A stretch of 64,000 nucleotides of DNA, taken from the NCBI GenBank assembly GCA_013214945.1, contig JABSRT010000012.1, forward strand, positions 84,017-148,016, read 5' to 3'. The DNA comes from Gammaproteobacteria bacterium (lineage in GTDB: Bacteria; Pseudomonadota; Gammaproteobacteria; Enterobacterales; Psychrobiaceae). Below the pieces are notes generated by a model. It was not told where the DNA came from. It worked only from the letters and a program-made list of their open reading frames with translations, and did no database searches. Of this stretch, positions 1 through 8,173 are shown piece after piece. Each line of letters opens with the position of its first letter. Within the stretch, counting starts at the first letter, position 1. Both the position numbers and the translations under genes were made by a program.

Positions 1-1
1 T

Positions 2-433
2 GAGGCGATGATGACGCAACATCAGGCGCGGTTAATGGTCACTATTCCAGAGCCTGATCTACTTATTATGGGAAACCGCAGTACGTTAGCTGGCGCTATT
101 AATAATTTAATCCATAATGCGGTGCAAGCTAAACCTAACGGGTTGATGTTACATTTGATGGCGCAAAAACTTGGCGAGCACGAAGTTGAAATATCATTAA
201 TCGACAATGGACCAGGCATTACGGGGGCATTACAGCGCAAAATATTCGAACCTTTCTATACCACCAAAAGTCAGGGGACTGGACTCGGATTAGCCGTGGT
301 GCAGTCGGTGGTGAAATCACACAATGGCCGTTTGAGTTTAGTCTCTAAGATCGGTCAAGGTTCACGGTTTTCACTGATTATTCCATTACAGCGTGAAGCC
401 GCTGTTATTATGCAACATGCGGTCGGAGGATAA
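2..433 (+). CDS. flrB: FlrB-type sensor histidine kinase, C-terminal part (5' end outside window)
   Basis: This is the ATP-binding end of a histidine kinase; the reading frame is open to the window edge, so the PAS and dimerisation/phosphoacceptor parts lie upstream. The HATPase signatures appear in order: an N box (INNLIHNAVQA), a G1 box (DNGPGI), an F box (FEPFYTTK) and a G2 box (GTGLGLAVV). It ends 3 bases before flrC. In Vibrio and Shewanella, FlrB phosphorylates FlrC, which then activates sigma-54 promoters for the middle flagellar genes. The assignment to FlrB rests on position next to flrC and fliE; the sequence alone only shows a histidine kinase. Confidence 0.9.
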   Translation, partial: EAMMTQHQARLMVTIPEPDLLIMGNRSTLAGAINNLIHNAVQAKPNGLMLHLMAQKLGEHEVEISLIDNGPGITGALQRKIFEPFYTTKSQGTGLGLAVVQSVVKSHNGRLSLVSKIGQGSRFSLIIPLQREAAVIMQHAVGG

Positions 434-436
434 GCA

Positions 437-1777
437 ATGACCATTAATAAAATACTTGTGGTTGAAGACGATGCTGGATTGCGAGAAGCGCTGGTTGATA
501 CGCTGATGTTGGGTGGCTACGACTGCATTGAATGTGAAAGTGGCGAAGAAGCTTTACTGACACTAAAAACAACCAAGGTCTCGCTGGTGGTTTCTGACGT
601 GCAAATGGGCGGCATGTCTGGCCTTAGTTTGTTACGCAGTATTAAGGCTAAATGGCCAGACCTACCGATATTGCTAATGACGGCATTTGCGACCATTGAT
701 GATGCGGTAAGTGCGATGCGAGATGGTGCTGCTGACTATATGGCCAAACCATTCGCACCCGAGGTATTATTAAACTTGGTCAGCAGATATATGCCAGCGG
801 AACAGCTAGATACCAGCGACCCGGTGGTGGCAGATCCTAAATCTATCGCGCTATTAGAACTCGCTAAAAAAGTAGCGGCTAGTGATGCTTCGGTCATGAT
901 CAGCGGCCCGTCGGGCTCAGGCAAAGAAGTATTGTGTCGTTACATTCATAATCATTCGACGCGGCGTGACAAGCCTTTCGTTGCGATTAACTGCGCTGCA
1001 ATTCCAGAAAACATGCTGGAATCAACCCTATTTGGTTATGAGAAAGGTGCATTTACTGGTGCGCTGCAAGCGTGCCCTGGGAAATTTGAACAAGCACAAG
1101 GCGGCACGATTTTACTCGATGAAATTACCGAAATGGACATTAGTCTGCAAGCGAAACTGCTGCGGGTATTGCAAGAGAAAGAAGTTGAGCGCTTGGGTTC
1201 GCGAAAAACAATTAAATTAAATGTGCGTGTATTGGCCACTTCAAACCGCGATTTACGTCAGGCTATTAGCGCGAAAGAATTTAGGGAAGACTTATATTAC
1301 CGGCTCAATGTTTTCCCGCTCAGTTGGCCTGAGCTTAAAGCGCGACCAGGCGATATAGTGCCGCTGGCAAATTACCTGATGAGTCGTCATGGTTCAGGTA
1401 ATATTGCTTTAGCTGTCGATGCCCAGCATCGATTGCTTGCCCATAGCTGGCCTGGTAATGTCCGCGAATTAGATAACGTCATCCAACGCGCACTTATTTT
1501 ATGCGATGGTCGTCAGGTAACATCTGCTGAACTTATTATTGAGGATCTTAACGACAGTATCGCATATCAGCCACCGCAAATTGTGTCCGATATTGAACTG
1601 CCATCCGAAGCACTTGGTCATGAACTCAAACATCAAGAAAATCAAATTATTCTTGATACCTTGGTATTGTGTGATGGTTCACGTAAAGATGTCGCCGACA
1701 AATTGGGCATAAGTCCACGAACCTTACGTTATAAATTGGCTAAAATGCGAGAAATGGGGATCGAGTTGCCAGTGTAA
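437..1777 (+). CDS. flrC: FlrC, sigma-54-dependent flagellar response regulator
   Basis: This 446-residue activator of sigma-54 RNA polymerase is the partner of FlrB. Residues 1-120 form a receiver domain with acidic pocket E10-D12 and phosphoacceptor D54. The central AAA+ domain has a Walker A motif (GPSGSGKE), the sigma-54 contact loop GAFTGA, and Walker B (TILLDEI). The last 45 residues form a Fis-type helix-turn-helix (DVADKLGISPRTLRYKL). It sits directly ahead of the fliE operon, whose promoter has a sigma-54 signature, as expected for its targets. All key residues for phosphorylation and ATP hydrolysis are present. An FlrA homologue is not in the window. Confidence 0.95.
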   Translation: MTINKILVVEDDAGLREALVDTLMLGGYDCIECESGEEALLTLKTTKVSLVVSDVQMGGMSGLSLLRSIKAKWPDLPILLMTAFATIDDAVSAMRDGAADYMAKPFAPEVLLNLVSRYMPAEQLDTSDPVVADPKSIALLELAKKVAASDASVMISGPSGSGKEVLCRYIHNHSTRRDKPFVAINCAAIPENMLESTLFGYEKGAFTGALQACPGKFEQAQGGTILLDEITEMDISLQAKLLRVLQEKEVERLGSRKTIKLNVRVLATSNRDLRQAISAKEFREDLYYRLNVFPLSWPELKARPGDIVPLANYLMSRHGSGNIALAVDAQHRLLAHSWPGNVRELDNVIQRALILCDGRQVTSAELIIEDLNDSIAYQPPQIVSDIELPSEALGHELKHQENQIILDTLVLCDGSRKDVADKLGISPRTLRYKLAKMREMGIELPV

Positions 1778-1825
1778 AGCATTTATTAACCAGTTAGTTA
1801 GATACCTGTCGCCATTGATTGCCTG

Positions 1826-1866
1826 ATAATCTCTACTGCCATTTGCGCGGTAGGGATTATTTTAGT
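1826..1866 (+). terminator. Terminator-like hairpin after flrC
   Basis: ATAATCTCTAC (1826-1836) pairs with GTAGGGATTAT (1850-1860) over 11 positions with one G-U pair. A short T-rich stretch follows. It separates flrC from the sigma-54 promoter of fliE, suggesting that flrBC and fliE are separate transcription units. Confidence 0.55.
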
Positions 1867-1870
1867 TACT

Positions 1871-1887
1871 TTGGCAAGATCTTTGCA
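1871..1887 (+). promoter_or_regulatory. Sigma-54 promoter of the fliE operon
   Basis: TGGCAAGATCTTTGCA (1872-1887) matches the -24/-12 consensus TGGCACG-N4-TTGC with one mismatch, and GG and GC are separated by exactly 10 bases. Transcription should begin near 1898, about 40 bases before the fliE start. FlrC or FlrA is the likely activator. Confidence 0.85.
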
Positions 1888-1938
1888 TTAATTGAGTAAG
1901 ATTAGATTATCGTCAATTAAATGTCAGGAGATTCGTTT

Positions 1939-2268
1939 ATGAATATCAACTCAAGTTCGCTGTTTAATGAAATGCAGGGTATGATTTCAAAAACTCAAAT
2001 GTCCGCTCCGGCCATGGAGTCGCTTCAGGTCACCAAACCTGGCGCGAGCGACTTCTCAAGCATGCTAAAAATGGCAGTCGATAATGTTAATTCAATTCAA
2101 AAACAATCAAACGCGATGCAAAATGCTGTTGAAATGGGCGATCGCTCTGTTAGCATAGCCGATGCAATGATTGCTTCGCAAAAATCGAGTGTGGCGTTTA
2201 CGGCAACGGTTGAAGTAAGAAATAAATTTGTGGAAGCGTACAAAGAAATAATGAATATGCCTGTTTAA
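1939..2268 (+). CDS. fliE: FliE, flagellar hook-basal body adaptor
   Basis: FliE is a small protein joining the MS ring to the proximal rod. The 109-residue product has the family's conserved C-terminal half, with DFSSMLKMAVDNVN and the ending VEVRNKFVEAYKEIMNMPV, and is about the usual length. An in-frame ATG lies 18 bases upstream at 1921, but AGGAG at 1926-1930 sits at the right distance before the ATG at 1939, so the later start is chosen. It is first in the fliEFGHIJ set and is followed by a 144-base gap before fliF. Confidence 0.93.
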   Translation: MNINSSSLFNEMQGMISKTQMSAPAMESLQVTKPGASDFSSMLKMAVDNVNSIQKQSNAMQNAVEMGDRSVSIADAMIASQKSSVAFTATVEVRNKFVEAYKEIMNMPV

Positions 2269-2412
2269 TCTACTAGTTAGCGTCCTAATATAGCAATAAT
2301 ATCGGGCCTAGATAGACTTAACGAATAGTTAACAGTTTAGCTCGCACCCAAACGTTGAATATAGGATAATCAATTGCTAACCCAGTAATAGGCTTGATAA
2401 AGGAACGTTTAA

Positions 2413-4149
2413 GTGGCACAACCAACCGAAACAACCGACATGATTGTAAGCGATGAATCATCGGCTATTATAAATTCCGGTAGCACACCTGAGGTTGACA
2501 GCCCTAGCGGCGGCTTATTTTCTGGTTTGAGTGGTGCCGACACCATTCGACAAGTCATCATGATTGTTGCAGTAACTGCCTGTTTGGCTATTTCGGTGAT
2601 GGTTGTATTATGGACCCAAGAAACTGAATATCGTCCTCTGGGTGAAATGAGCACGACCGAATTTACCCAAGCACTTGACTTTCTAGATCAAAATCAATTC
2701 GAAGGCTATCAGATTAAAGGCAACAGTATTTGGGTGCCTCAGCCTGATTATGCCAAAATAAAACTCGCCATGACCCGTGCTGGCATGGCCGCAGAACCGT
2801 CTAACGGTGATGAAATTCTGATGCAAGATATGGGGTTTGGGGTGAGTCAACGGATGGAACGTGAGCGGATTAAACATAGCCGAGAACGTCAGCTGTCTTC
2901 GGCGATTGCAGAATTAAAAAATGTGGCTCGCGCTCGTGTATTGCTCGCTATTCCCAAAGAAAATGTATTTTCGCGTCGTAATAAAAAAGCCAGTGCGACT
3001 GTGGTTATTACGCTTAACCGTGGCCGTGCGTTAACACAAGAAGAAATCGATTCAATTGTCGATATTGTCGCTTCGGCTGTGCCGATGTTAGAGCCTGGTC
3101 GGGTATCAATTGCTGACCAAAACGGTCGCTCGCTAAAGTCGGGCAATGAAGATCCGTCGAGCATTAGAAGTCGCAAAGAATTCGAGCAAGAAAAGAAACG
3201 AGAAAGCCTCTATCTCGATAAAATAGACTCAATTCTAATTCCAGTTATCGGCATTGGTAATTACACGGCCCAAGTCGATGTGACGATGGATTTTACCAGT
3301 GTAGAAGAAACGCAAAAGCGCTTTAACCCCGATTTACCCGCAATCCGCAGTGAGCGGACGATGGAAAATAGTAATATTGGCAATATTATCAGTGGCATTG
3401 CTGGCGCTTTGTCGAACCAACCGCCACTCGAATCAGATATTCCCCAAGAAGTTAATTCGGCTAAAGTTGGTTCGACCACCTCGAGAGAAAGAGGTCAGTT
3501 TCAAAAAGAAGCCACGCGTAACTATGAACTAGACACCACCATTAGTCATATTCAGCAGCAAGTCGGGGTTATTAAACGCCTGAGTGTCTCGGTTGCTCTC
3601 GATTATATCAAGGGGCCAGCAACCGCTGAGGGTGAAGCAACAACTAAAGCCCGTGAACCCGCCGAGCTGGCTAATATTCGCCGATTGCTCGAAGGCAGTA
3701 TTGGTTTCAATCAAGCACGAGGTGACAATCTTGAAGTGGTTACTGTGCCATTTTATAAAGAAACATTTGATGAAGTTGCTGAGCTGCCACTGTGGGAACA
3801 ACCTTGGTTTGCTAAGTTAATAAAAATGGTGCTGGGCGCACTTATTGTGGTCGTTATATTATTAGTGCTGGTTCGCCCAATGCTCAATCGCTTAATTTAC
3901 CCTGAAGTTGAAGAAGAAGATGAATTGGGTGAAGGCGACATGGCTGATTTTGACGACCAGTTCGCAGCAGACACTGTTGACATGTTGGCGGCCTCAGATG
4001 GTGATTACAGCTATGCAGAAGATGGCTCAATTCAATTACCGGATTTACGAAAAGATGATGATTTGTTACGAGCGGTGCGAGCGTTGGTGGCAAATGAACC
4101 AGATTTATCAATTCAAGTAATCAAAAACTGGTTACACGAAGAAGATTAA
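2413..4149 (+). CDS. fliF: FliF, flagellar MS-ring protein
   Basis: FliF forms the membrane and supramembrane ring on which the motor and export gate are built. The 578-residue protein has a first membrane segment at about residues 46-67, a periplasmic YscJ/FliF ring-building region, a second membrane segment near residues 463-487, and an acidic cytoplasmic tail ending in PDLSIQVIKNWLHEED, typical of the FliG-binding end. It starts with GTG after AGGAA at 2401. The 144 bases between fliE and fliF contain no promoter that I can recognise. Length and architecture are normal. Confidence 0.97.
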   Translation: MAQPTETTDMIVSDESSAIINSGSTPEVDSPSGGLFSGLSGADTIRQVIMIVAVTACLAISVMVVLWTQETEYRPLGEMSTTEFTQALDFLDQNQFEGYQIKGNSIWVPQPDYAKIKLAMTRAGMAAEPSNGDEILMQDMGFGVSQRMERERIKHSRERQLSSAIAELKNVARARVLLAIPKENVFSRRNKKASATVVITLNRGRALTQEEIDSIVDIVASAVPMLEPGRVSIADQNGRSLKSGNEDPSSIRSRKEFEQEKKRESLYLDKIDSILIPVIGIGNYTAQVDVTMDFTSVEETQKRFNPDLPAIRSERTMENSNIGNIISGIAGALSNQPPLESDIPQEVNSAKVGSTTSRERGQFQKEATRNYELDTTISHIQQQVGVIKRLSVSVALDYIKGPATAEGEATTKAREPAELANIRRLLEGSIGFNQARGDNLEVVTVPFYKETFDEVAELPLWEQPWFAKLIKMVLGALIVVVILLVLVRPMLNRLIYPEVEEEDELGEGDMADFDDQFAADTVDMLAASDGDYSYAEDGSIQLPDLRKDDDLLRAVRALVANEPDLSIQVIKNWLHEED

Positions 4150-4212
4150 TCGTTACTGCTTTTACCCATTACCAATCAATGTAATGCTAAACCAATAGGT
4201 AGAAATTGACAA

Positions 4213-5256
4213 ATGGCTGACGAAAACGCAGTGCAAGAAAAGACTGAAGAGTTTGACGCGAAAAGCCTCACTGGCTTACAACGGACGGCTTTTTTGCTGT
4301 TGAGCTTAAAAGAAGAAGATGCCGCGAACATTTTAAAAGCACTTGAGCCTAAAGAAGTGCAATATGTTGGCCAAGCGATGGCGGGGCTTGATGATTTCTC
4401 GCCAGCCAAAGTGGCTGCGGTAATGCGGCTGTTTCTGGATGAAATTCAAGATTTATCAGCAATCGGTCTTAACTCTGAAGACTTTATTCGTAAGGCATTG
4501 ATCGCCGCACTGGGTGAAGACAAAGCATCGAATATTATCGATCAAATCATCTTGGGCGGTAGTGCTAAAGGGCTTGAATCCCTGAAATGGATGGACGCAC
4601 GTCAGGTTGCCAATATCATTGTTAGTGAGCACCCACAAATCCAGACGATTGTATTGTCTTATTTAGATCCTGAGCAATCGGCCGAGATTATGGCGCAGTT
4701 CAGTGAAAAAGTTCGCCTTGATTTAATGATGCGTATTGCCAATCTTGAAGAAGTTCAGCCAGCCGCCTTGCAAGAACTTAACGACATTATGGAAAAACAA
4801 TTTGCTGGTCAAGCGGGAGCACAGGCAGCGAAGATGGGCGGACTCAAGTCTGCTGCTAATATTATGAACTATCTTGATAACAATGTTGAAGGCCAGTTAA
4901 TGGACTCAATCCGTGATACTGATGAAGAAATGGCACAAAAGCTCCAAGATCTGATGTTTGTATTTGAAAACCTGATTGATGTTGATGACCGTGGCATTCA
5001 AGCGATATTGCGTGACGTGCAGCAAGATGATTTGATGAAAGCGCTTAAAGGTGCCGATGAAGCGCTTAAAGATAAGTTTCTTAAGAACATGTCTAAACGT
5101 GCATCTGAAATGTTGGTTGATGATCTTGAAGCCATGGGGCCAATCCGAGTTAGTGAAGTTGAAGCGGCCCAAAAAGAAATCCTTTCAGTGGCTACTCGTC
5201 TGTCCGATTCTGGTGAAATTATGCTAGGTGGTGGTGGCGGTGATGAATTTTTATAA
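4213..5256 (+). CDS. fliG: FliG, flagellar motor switch protein
   Basis: FliG is the rotor protein of the C ring that contacts FliF, FliM and the stator. The 347 residues cover the N-terminal FliF-binding part, the middle domain and the C-terminal charged torque helix region (KNMSKRASEMLVDDLEAMGPIRVSEVE). The tail ends in a glycine run. The N terminus carries an acidic leader before the conserved TGLQRTAFLLLSLKEEDAANILK. It lies 63 bases after fliF and 26 bases before the chosen fliH start, in the same apparent operon. Confidence 0.97.
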   Translation: MADENAVQEKTEEFDAKSLTGLQRTAFLLLSLKEEDAANILKALEPKEVQYVGQAMAGLDDFSPAKVAAVMRLFLDEIQDLSAIGLNSEDFIRKALIAALGEDKASNIIDQIILGGSAKGLESLKWMDARQVANIIVSEHPQIQTIVLSYLDPEQSAEIMAQFSEKVRLDLMMRIANLEEVQPAALQELNDIMEKQFAGQAGAQAAKMGGLKSAANIMNYLDNNVEGQLMDSIRDTDEEMAQKLQDLMFVFENLIDVDDRGIQAILRDVQQDDLMKALKGADEALKDKFLKNMSKRASEMLVDDLEAMGPIRVSEVEAAQKEILSVATRLSDSGEIMLGGGGGDEFL

Positions 5257-5282
5257 TTAATTAACCTTTGAGGGGACCATTG

Positions 5283-6218
5283 ATGTCATCAGATCGGGTG
5301 TTTCGCCCAAATGAAGAACAGTTAGAATTGTTGAAGCGTTGGTATGCGCCCGATGTCACCAAGGCTGTCAGTCAAGAGACAACGAATGCCTTTGGCTTGA
5401 CGGCACAGCAGATGGCTGAACGACAGCAAGTCACTGTGGTGGAAGAGGTTGCCGAACCAGAATCTGAAGCTGAGTCAGCGCAGTTAACGGCGCAAGATCT
5501 TGACGAGATTCGCCAAAGTGCCCAACAAGAAGGATACGATGCTGGCTTTAGTAAAGGTCAGTCAGAAGGTGTGTTAGCGGGTCATGATGATGGCTATGAA
5601 CAAGGCTTGGCTCAAGGGCAAGCAGAAGGGCATCAACAAGCAATGGATGCCGGACAAGAAGAAATCGCCGCGAAAGTGGCACTGTTAACGCAGTTAGTTG
5701 CACAGCTTGAAGCGCCGCTACATGAACAAGAGCAGCAATTGGAACTAGCATTGGTTGATTTGGCGCTCGATGTCGCCAAAAAAGTCATTCACACCGAAGT
5801 CACTCAAAGTCATCAACCAATTATCACGGCGATTACCGATGGTATTAAGGTACTTGGTCGCAATGAACCCATTACGGTGCAATTACACCCGCAAGATATT
5901 GAGAGCGTGCTTAGTGTATGGCCACAAGAACAGCTAGAAAAACGCGGTGTTGAACTTGAACCTGATCTTACGATGACACTTGGCAGTTGCCACATTGAAT
6001 CAAAAATGAGCAGTGTATCGTTAGCGCTATCTGAACGAATAGAACAAGTTTTTAGTGATTTTTATTCCCGACCAGCGCCACAAGTTGAGCCTGAATTACT
6101 CAAAGAAGGTTCAGAAGCTCTAGAGCAAGCAGAACTCTCGCACACCGAACAAGTGCCGCGAACGGACCAAGCCTCAGAGGCTGTATCTGACGATAGTAAC
6201 GACAGTGAAACGTCATGA
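5283..6218 (+). CDS. fliH: FliH, flagellar export ATPase regulator
   Basis: FliH is the stator-like negative regulator of the export ATPase FliI. The 311-residue protein has a variable N terminus, then a glycine-rich repeat segment ([34 protein letters not shown] broken into GxxxG-type repeats), a coiled coil, and the conserved C-terminal FliI-binding domain. A longer frame opens at a TTG at 5268, but GAGGGG at 5270-5275 is correctly placed for the ATG at 5283. The gene end overlaps fliI by 4 bases (ATGA), implying translational coupling. The glutamate-rich tail after about residue 265 is longer than in enterics. Confidence 0.93.
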   Translation: MSSDRVFRPNEEQLELLKRWYAPDVTKAVSQETTNAFGLTAQQMAERQQVTVVEEVAEPESEAESAQLTAQDLDEIRQSAQQEGYDAGFSKGQSEGVLAGHDDGYEQGLAQGQAEGHQQAMDAGQEEIAAKVALLTQLVAQLEAPLHEQEQQLELALVDLALDVAKKVIHTEVTQSHQPIITAITDGIKVLGRNEPITVQLHPQDIESVLSVWPQEQLEKRGVELEPDLTMTLGSCHIESKMSSVSLALSERIEQVFSDFYSRPAPQVEPELLKEGSEALEQAELSHTEQVPRTDQASEAVSDDSNDSETS

Positions 6219-7564
6219 GTTCATTAACGAACCAAAGACCTGATTGGGCGAAAAAAATCACGGCTTATCAACAAAATGCGCATCAATTTCAATCTGTCGC
6301 ATCAGGAAAGCTTAAGCGAGTCGTAGGGCTGACAATGGAGGCTATTGGTTGTCGTGCGCCTATCGGCAGTCAATGCAGTGTTGAAACGCTTAACGGTGAA
6401 ATCACTGCAGAAGTGGTGGGTTTTTCTGATGACGTGTTGTTTTTAATGCCAAGTGAAGAAGTGCAAGGTGTATTGCCTGGGGCGCTGGTTAAGCCGTTAT
6501 TACATCAAAAAGGGCTTCCGGTTGGTATGGAGTTGTTGGGCCGAGTTGTTGATGGTGTAGGCCGACCACTTGATGGTTTAGGGCCGCTAAAAACCAAAAA
6601 TCATTTATCAGGCAAAGCGAAACCGATGAATCCGTTAAATCGCCGTCCAATATCGCAACCACTTGATGTTGGAATTCGTGCGATTAACTCGATGCTAACC
6701 GTGGGTAAAGGCCAACGGATGGGCTTATTTGCAGGCTCTGGGGTTGGTAAAAGTGTATTGCTCGGCATGATGACACGTGGCACTACTGCCGATGTAATTG
6801 TAGTCGGACTCGTGGGTGAACGTGGTCGAGAAGTTAAAGAGTTTATTGAAGAAATTTTAGGAGAAGAAGGGCGTAGTCGCTCGGTGGTTGTGGCAGCTCC
6901 AGCCGATACATCGCCTTTAATGCGGCTTAAGGCTTGTGAGACCTCAGTGGCAATTGCTGAATATTTCCGTGATCAAGGCATGGATGTATTACTGCTGATG
7001 GACTCATTAACGCGTTTTGCTCAAGCGCAGCGCGAAATAGCCCTAGCGGTTGGGGAACCTCCGGCGACCAAAGGCTACCCACCGTCGGTGTTTGCTAAAT
7101 TACCGCAGCTGGTCGAACGGGCGGGCAATGGCGGCGATGGGCAAGGTTCAATCACCGCATTTTATACCGTGTTGACCGAAGGTGATGATTTACAAGATCC
7201 TATCGCAGATGCTTCACGGGCGATATTAGATGGCCATATTGTGTTATCGCGAAAATTAGCTGAAGCTGGCCACTATCCGGCAATCGACGTTGAGGCATCG
7301 ATTTCGAGGGTAATGCCGATGGTGGTTAGTGAACAGCACCTTGCTTATGCCCGAGTCGTCAAACAGTATTATTCGCTGTATCAACAAAATAAAGATTTGA
7401 TTGCGATTGGTGCTTATGTGCAAGGCGCCGATCCGCGTGTTGACAAAGCAATTCAGTTTCATGAAGTGATCGAAGCATTTTGCCAACAAACGATGCGAGA
7501 AACTCATTTCTATGACAACTCTTTGCTGGCGCTGACTCAATTAGGGGATGCTTTAAATGGCTGA
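6215..7564 (+). CDS. fliI: FliI, flagellum-specific export ATPase
   Basis: FliI powers unfolding and delivery of export substrates at the type III export gate. The 449-residue protein resembles the F1-ATPase beta subunit. It has a Walker A motif AGSGVGKS at residues 173-180, a Walker B-like strand ([27 protein letters not shown] broken around LLLMDS), and the family's C-terminal helical domain. It overlaps fliH by 4 bases and fliJ by 8, consistent with the three soluble export subunits being made together. Confidence 0.97.
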   Translation: MSSLTNQRPDWAKKITAYQQNAHQFQSVASGKLKRVVGLTMEAIGCRAPIGSQCSVETLNGEITAEVVGFSDDVLFLMPSEEVQGVLPGALVKPLLHQKGLPVGMELLGRVVDGVGRPLDGLGPLKTKNHLSGKAKPMNPLNRRPISQPLDVGIRAINSMLTVGKGQRMGLFAGSGVGKSVLLGMMTRGTTADVIVVGLVGERGREVKEFIEEILGEEGRSRSVVVAAPADTSPLMRLKACETSVAIAEYFRDQGMDVLLLMDSLTRFAQAQREIALAVGEPPATKGYPPSVFAKLPQLVERAGNGGDGQGSITAFYTVLTEGDDLQDPIADASRAILDGHIVLSRKLAEAGHYPAIDVEASISRVMPMVVSEQHLAYARVVKQYYSLYQQNKDLIAIGAYVQGADPRVDKAIQFHEVIEAFCQQTMRETHFYDNSLLALTQLGDALNG

Positions 7565-8009
7565 TCTTAAGCAATTGAATATTGTAAAAGAACTGGCACT
7601 CAAAAAAGAGCGTACGGCGTTGCAAGCGCTCAGTGCCGCCCAGCAGCAAATGGCGGGGTTGCAGCAGCAATTAAAGACGTTGCAGCAATACAAAACTGAT
7701 TATGTCGCGCAAATATCAGCCACTGGCCGCGAAGGCGTAACGGTGGCTAATTTACTCTTGTTACAAAATTTCCTCGCTAAAATTGATACCTCGTTAACTC
7801 AACAGCGTGACATTATCGCGCGGGCGCAATTGGCTGTTAACTCTCGGCGGACTCAATGGCAACAGGCACGTCAATATCTTGACTCAATCAGCCATCTCAT
7901 TAGCAGCTCAGAGCAAAAGATCATCGATGTTGAGCTTAAAAAAGAACAAAAACTCGCTGATGAATTTGCAATGATGGCCTATTATCGAAAACTCAAGGCT
8001 AGCCGTTAA
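7557..8009 (+). CDS. fliJ: FliJ, flagellar export chaperone/stalk
   Basis: FliJ is the coiled-coil stalk of the FliHIJ ATPase complex and an escort for export chaperones. The 150 residues are almost entirely helical and rich in Gln, Leu and Lys, as in the family (about 147 residues). The start overlaps the end of fliI by 8 bases and is preceded by AGGGG. It appears to be the last gene of the fliE transcription unit, because a sigma-54 promoter follows before fliK. Confidence 0.9.
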   Translation: MADLKQLNIVKELALKKERTALQALSAAQQQMAGLQQQLKTLQQYKTDYVAQISATGREGVTVANLLLLQNFLAKIDTSLTQQRDIIARAQLAVNSRRTQWQQARQYLDSISHLISSSEQKIIDVELKKEQKLADEFAMMAYYRKLKASR

Positions 8010-8040
8010 TTTTAGCCAATCATCATCATCTTTTGGTAGG

Positions 8041-8057
8041 TTGGCTTATTATTTGCA
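8041..8057 (+). promoter_or_regulatory. Sigma-54 promoter of the fliK operon
   Basis: TGGCTTATTATTTGCA (8042-8057) matches the -24 (TGGC) and -12 (TTGCA) elements with exactly 10 bases between GG and GC. The predicted transcript start is near 8068, leaving a leader of about 105 bases before fliK. In Vibrio the fliK-to-flhB set is a sigma-54/FlrC class III operon, which agrees with this site. Confidence 0.75.
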
Positions 8058-8173
8058 TTGTATTACTTAATAATAGACAAACATCACTTATGATGGCCTG
8101 TGCATGCTTAATCACCGAACAAGCTAACTCAGATGTTTTTAGATGAAGGCCAGCTAAAGCCTTGGAGACGTGA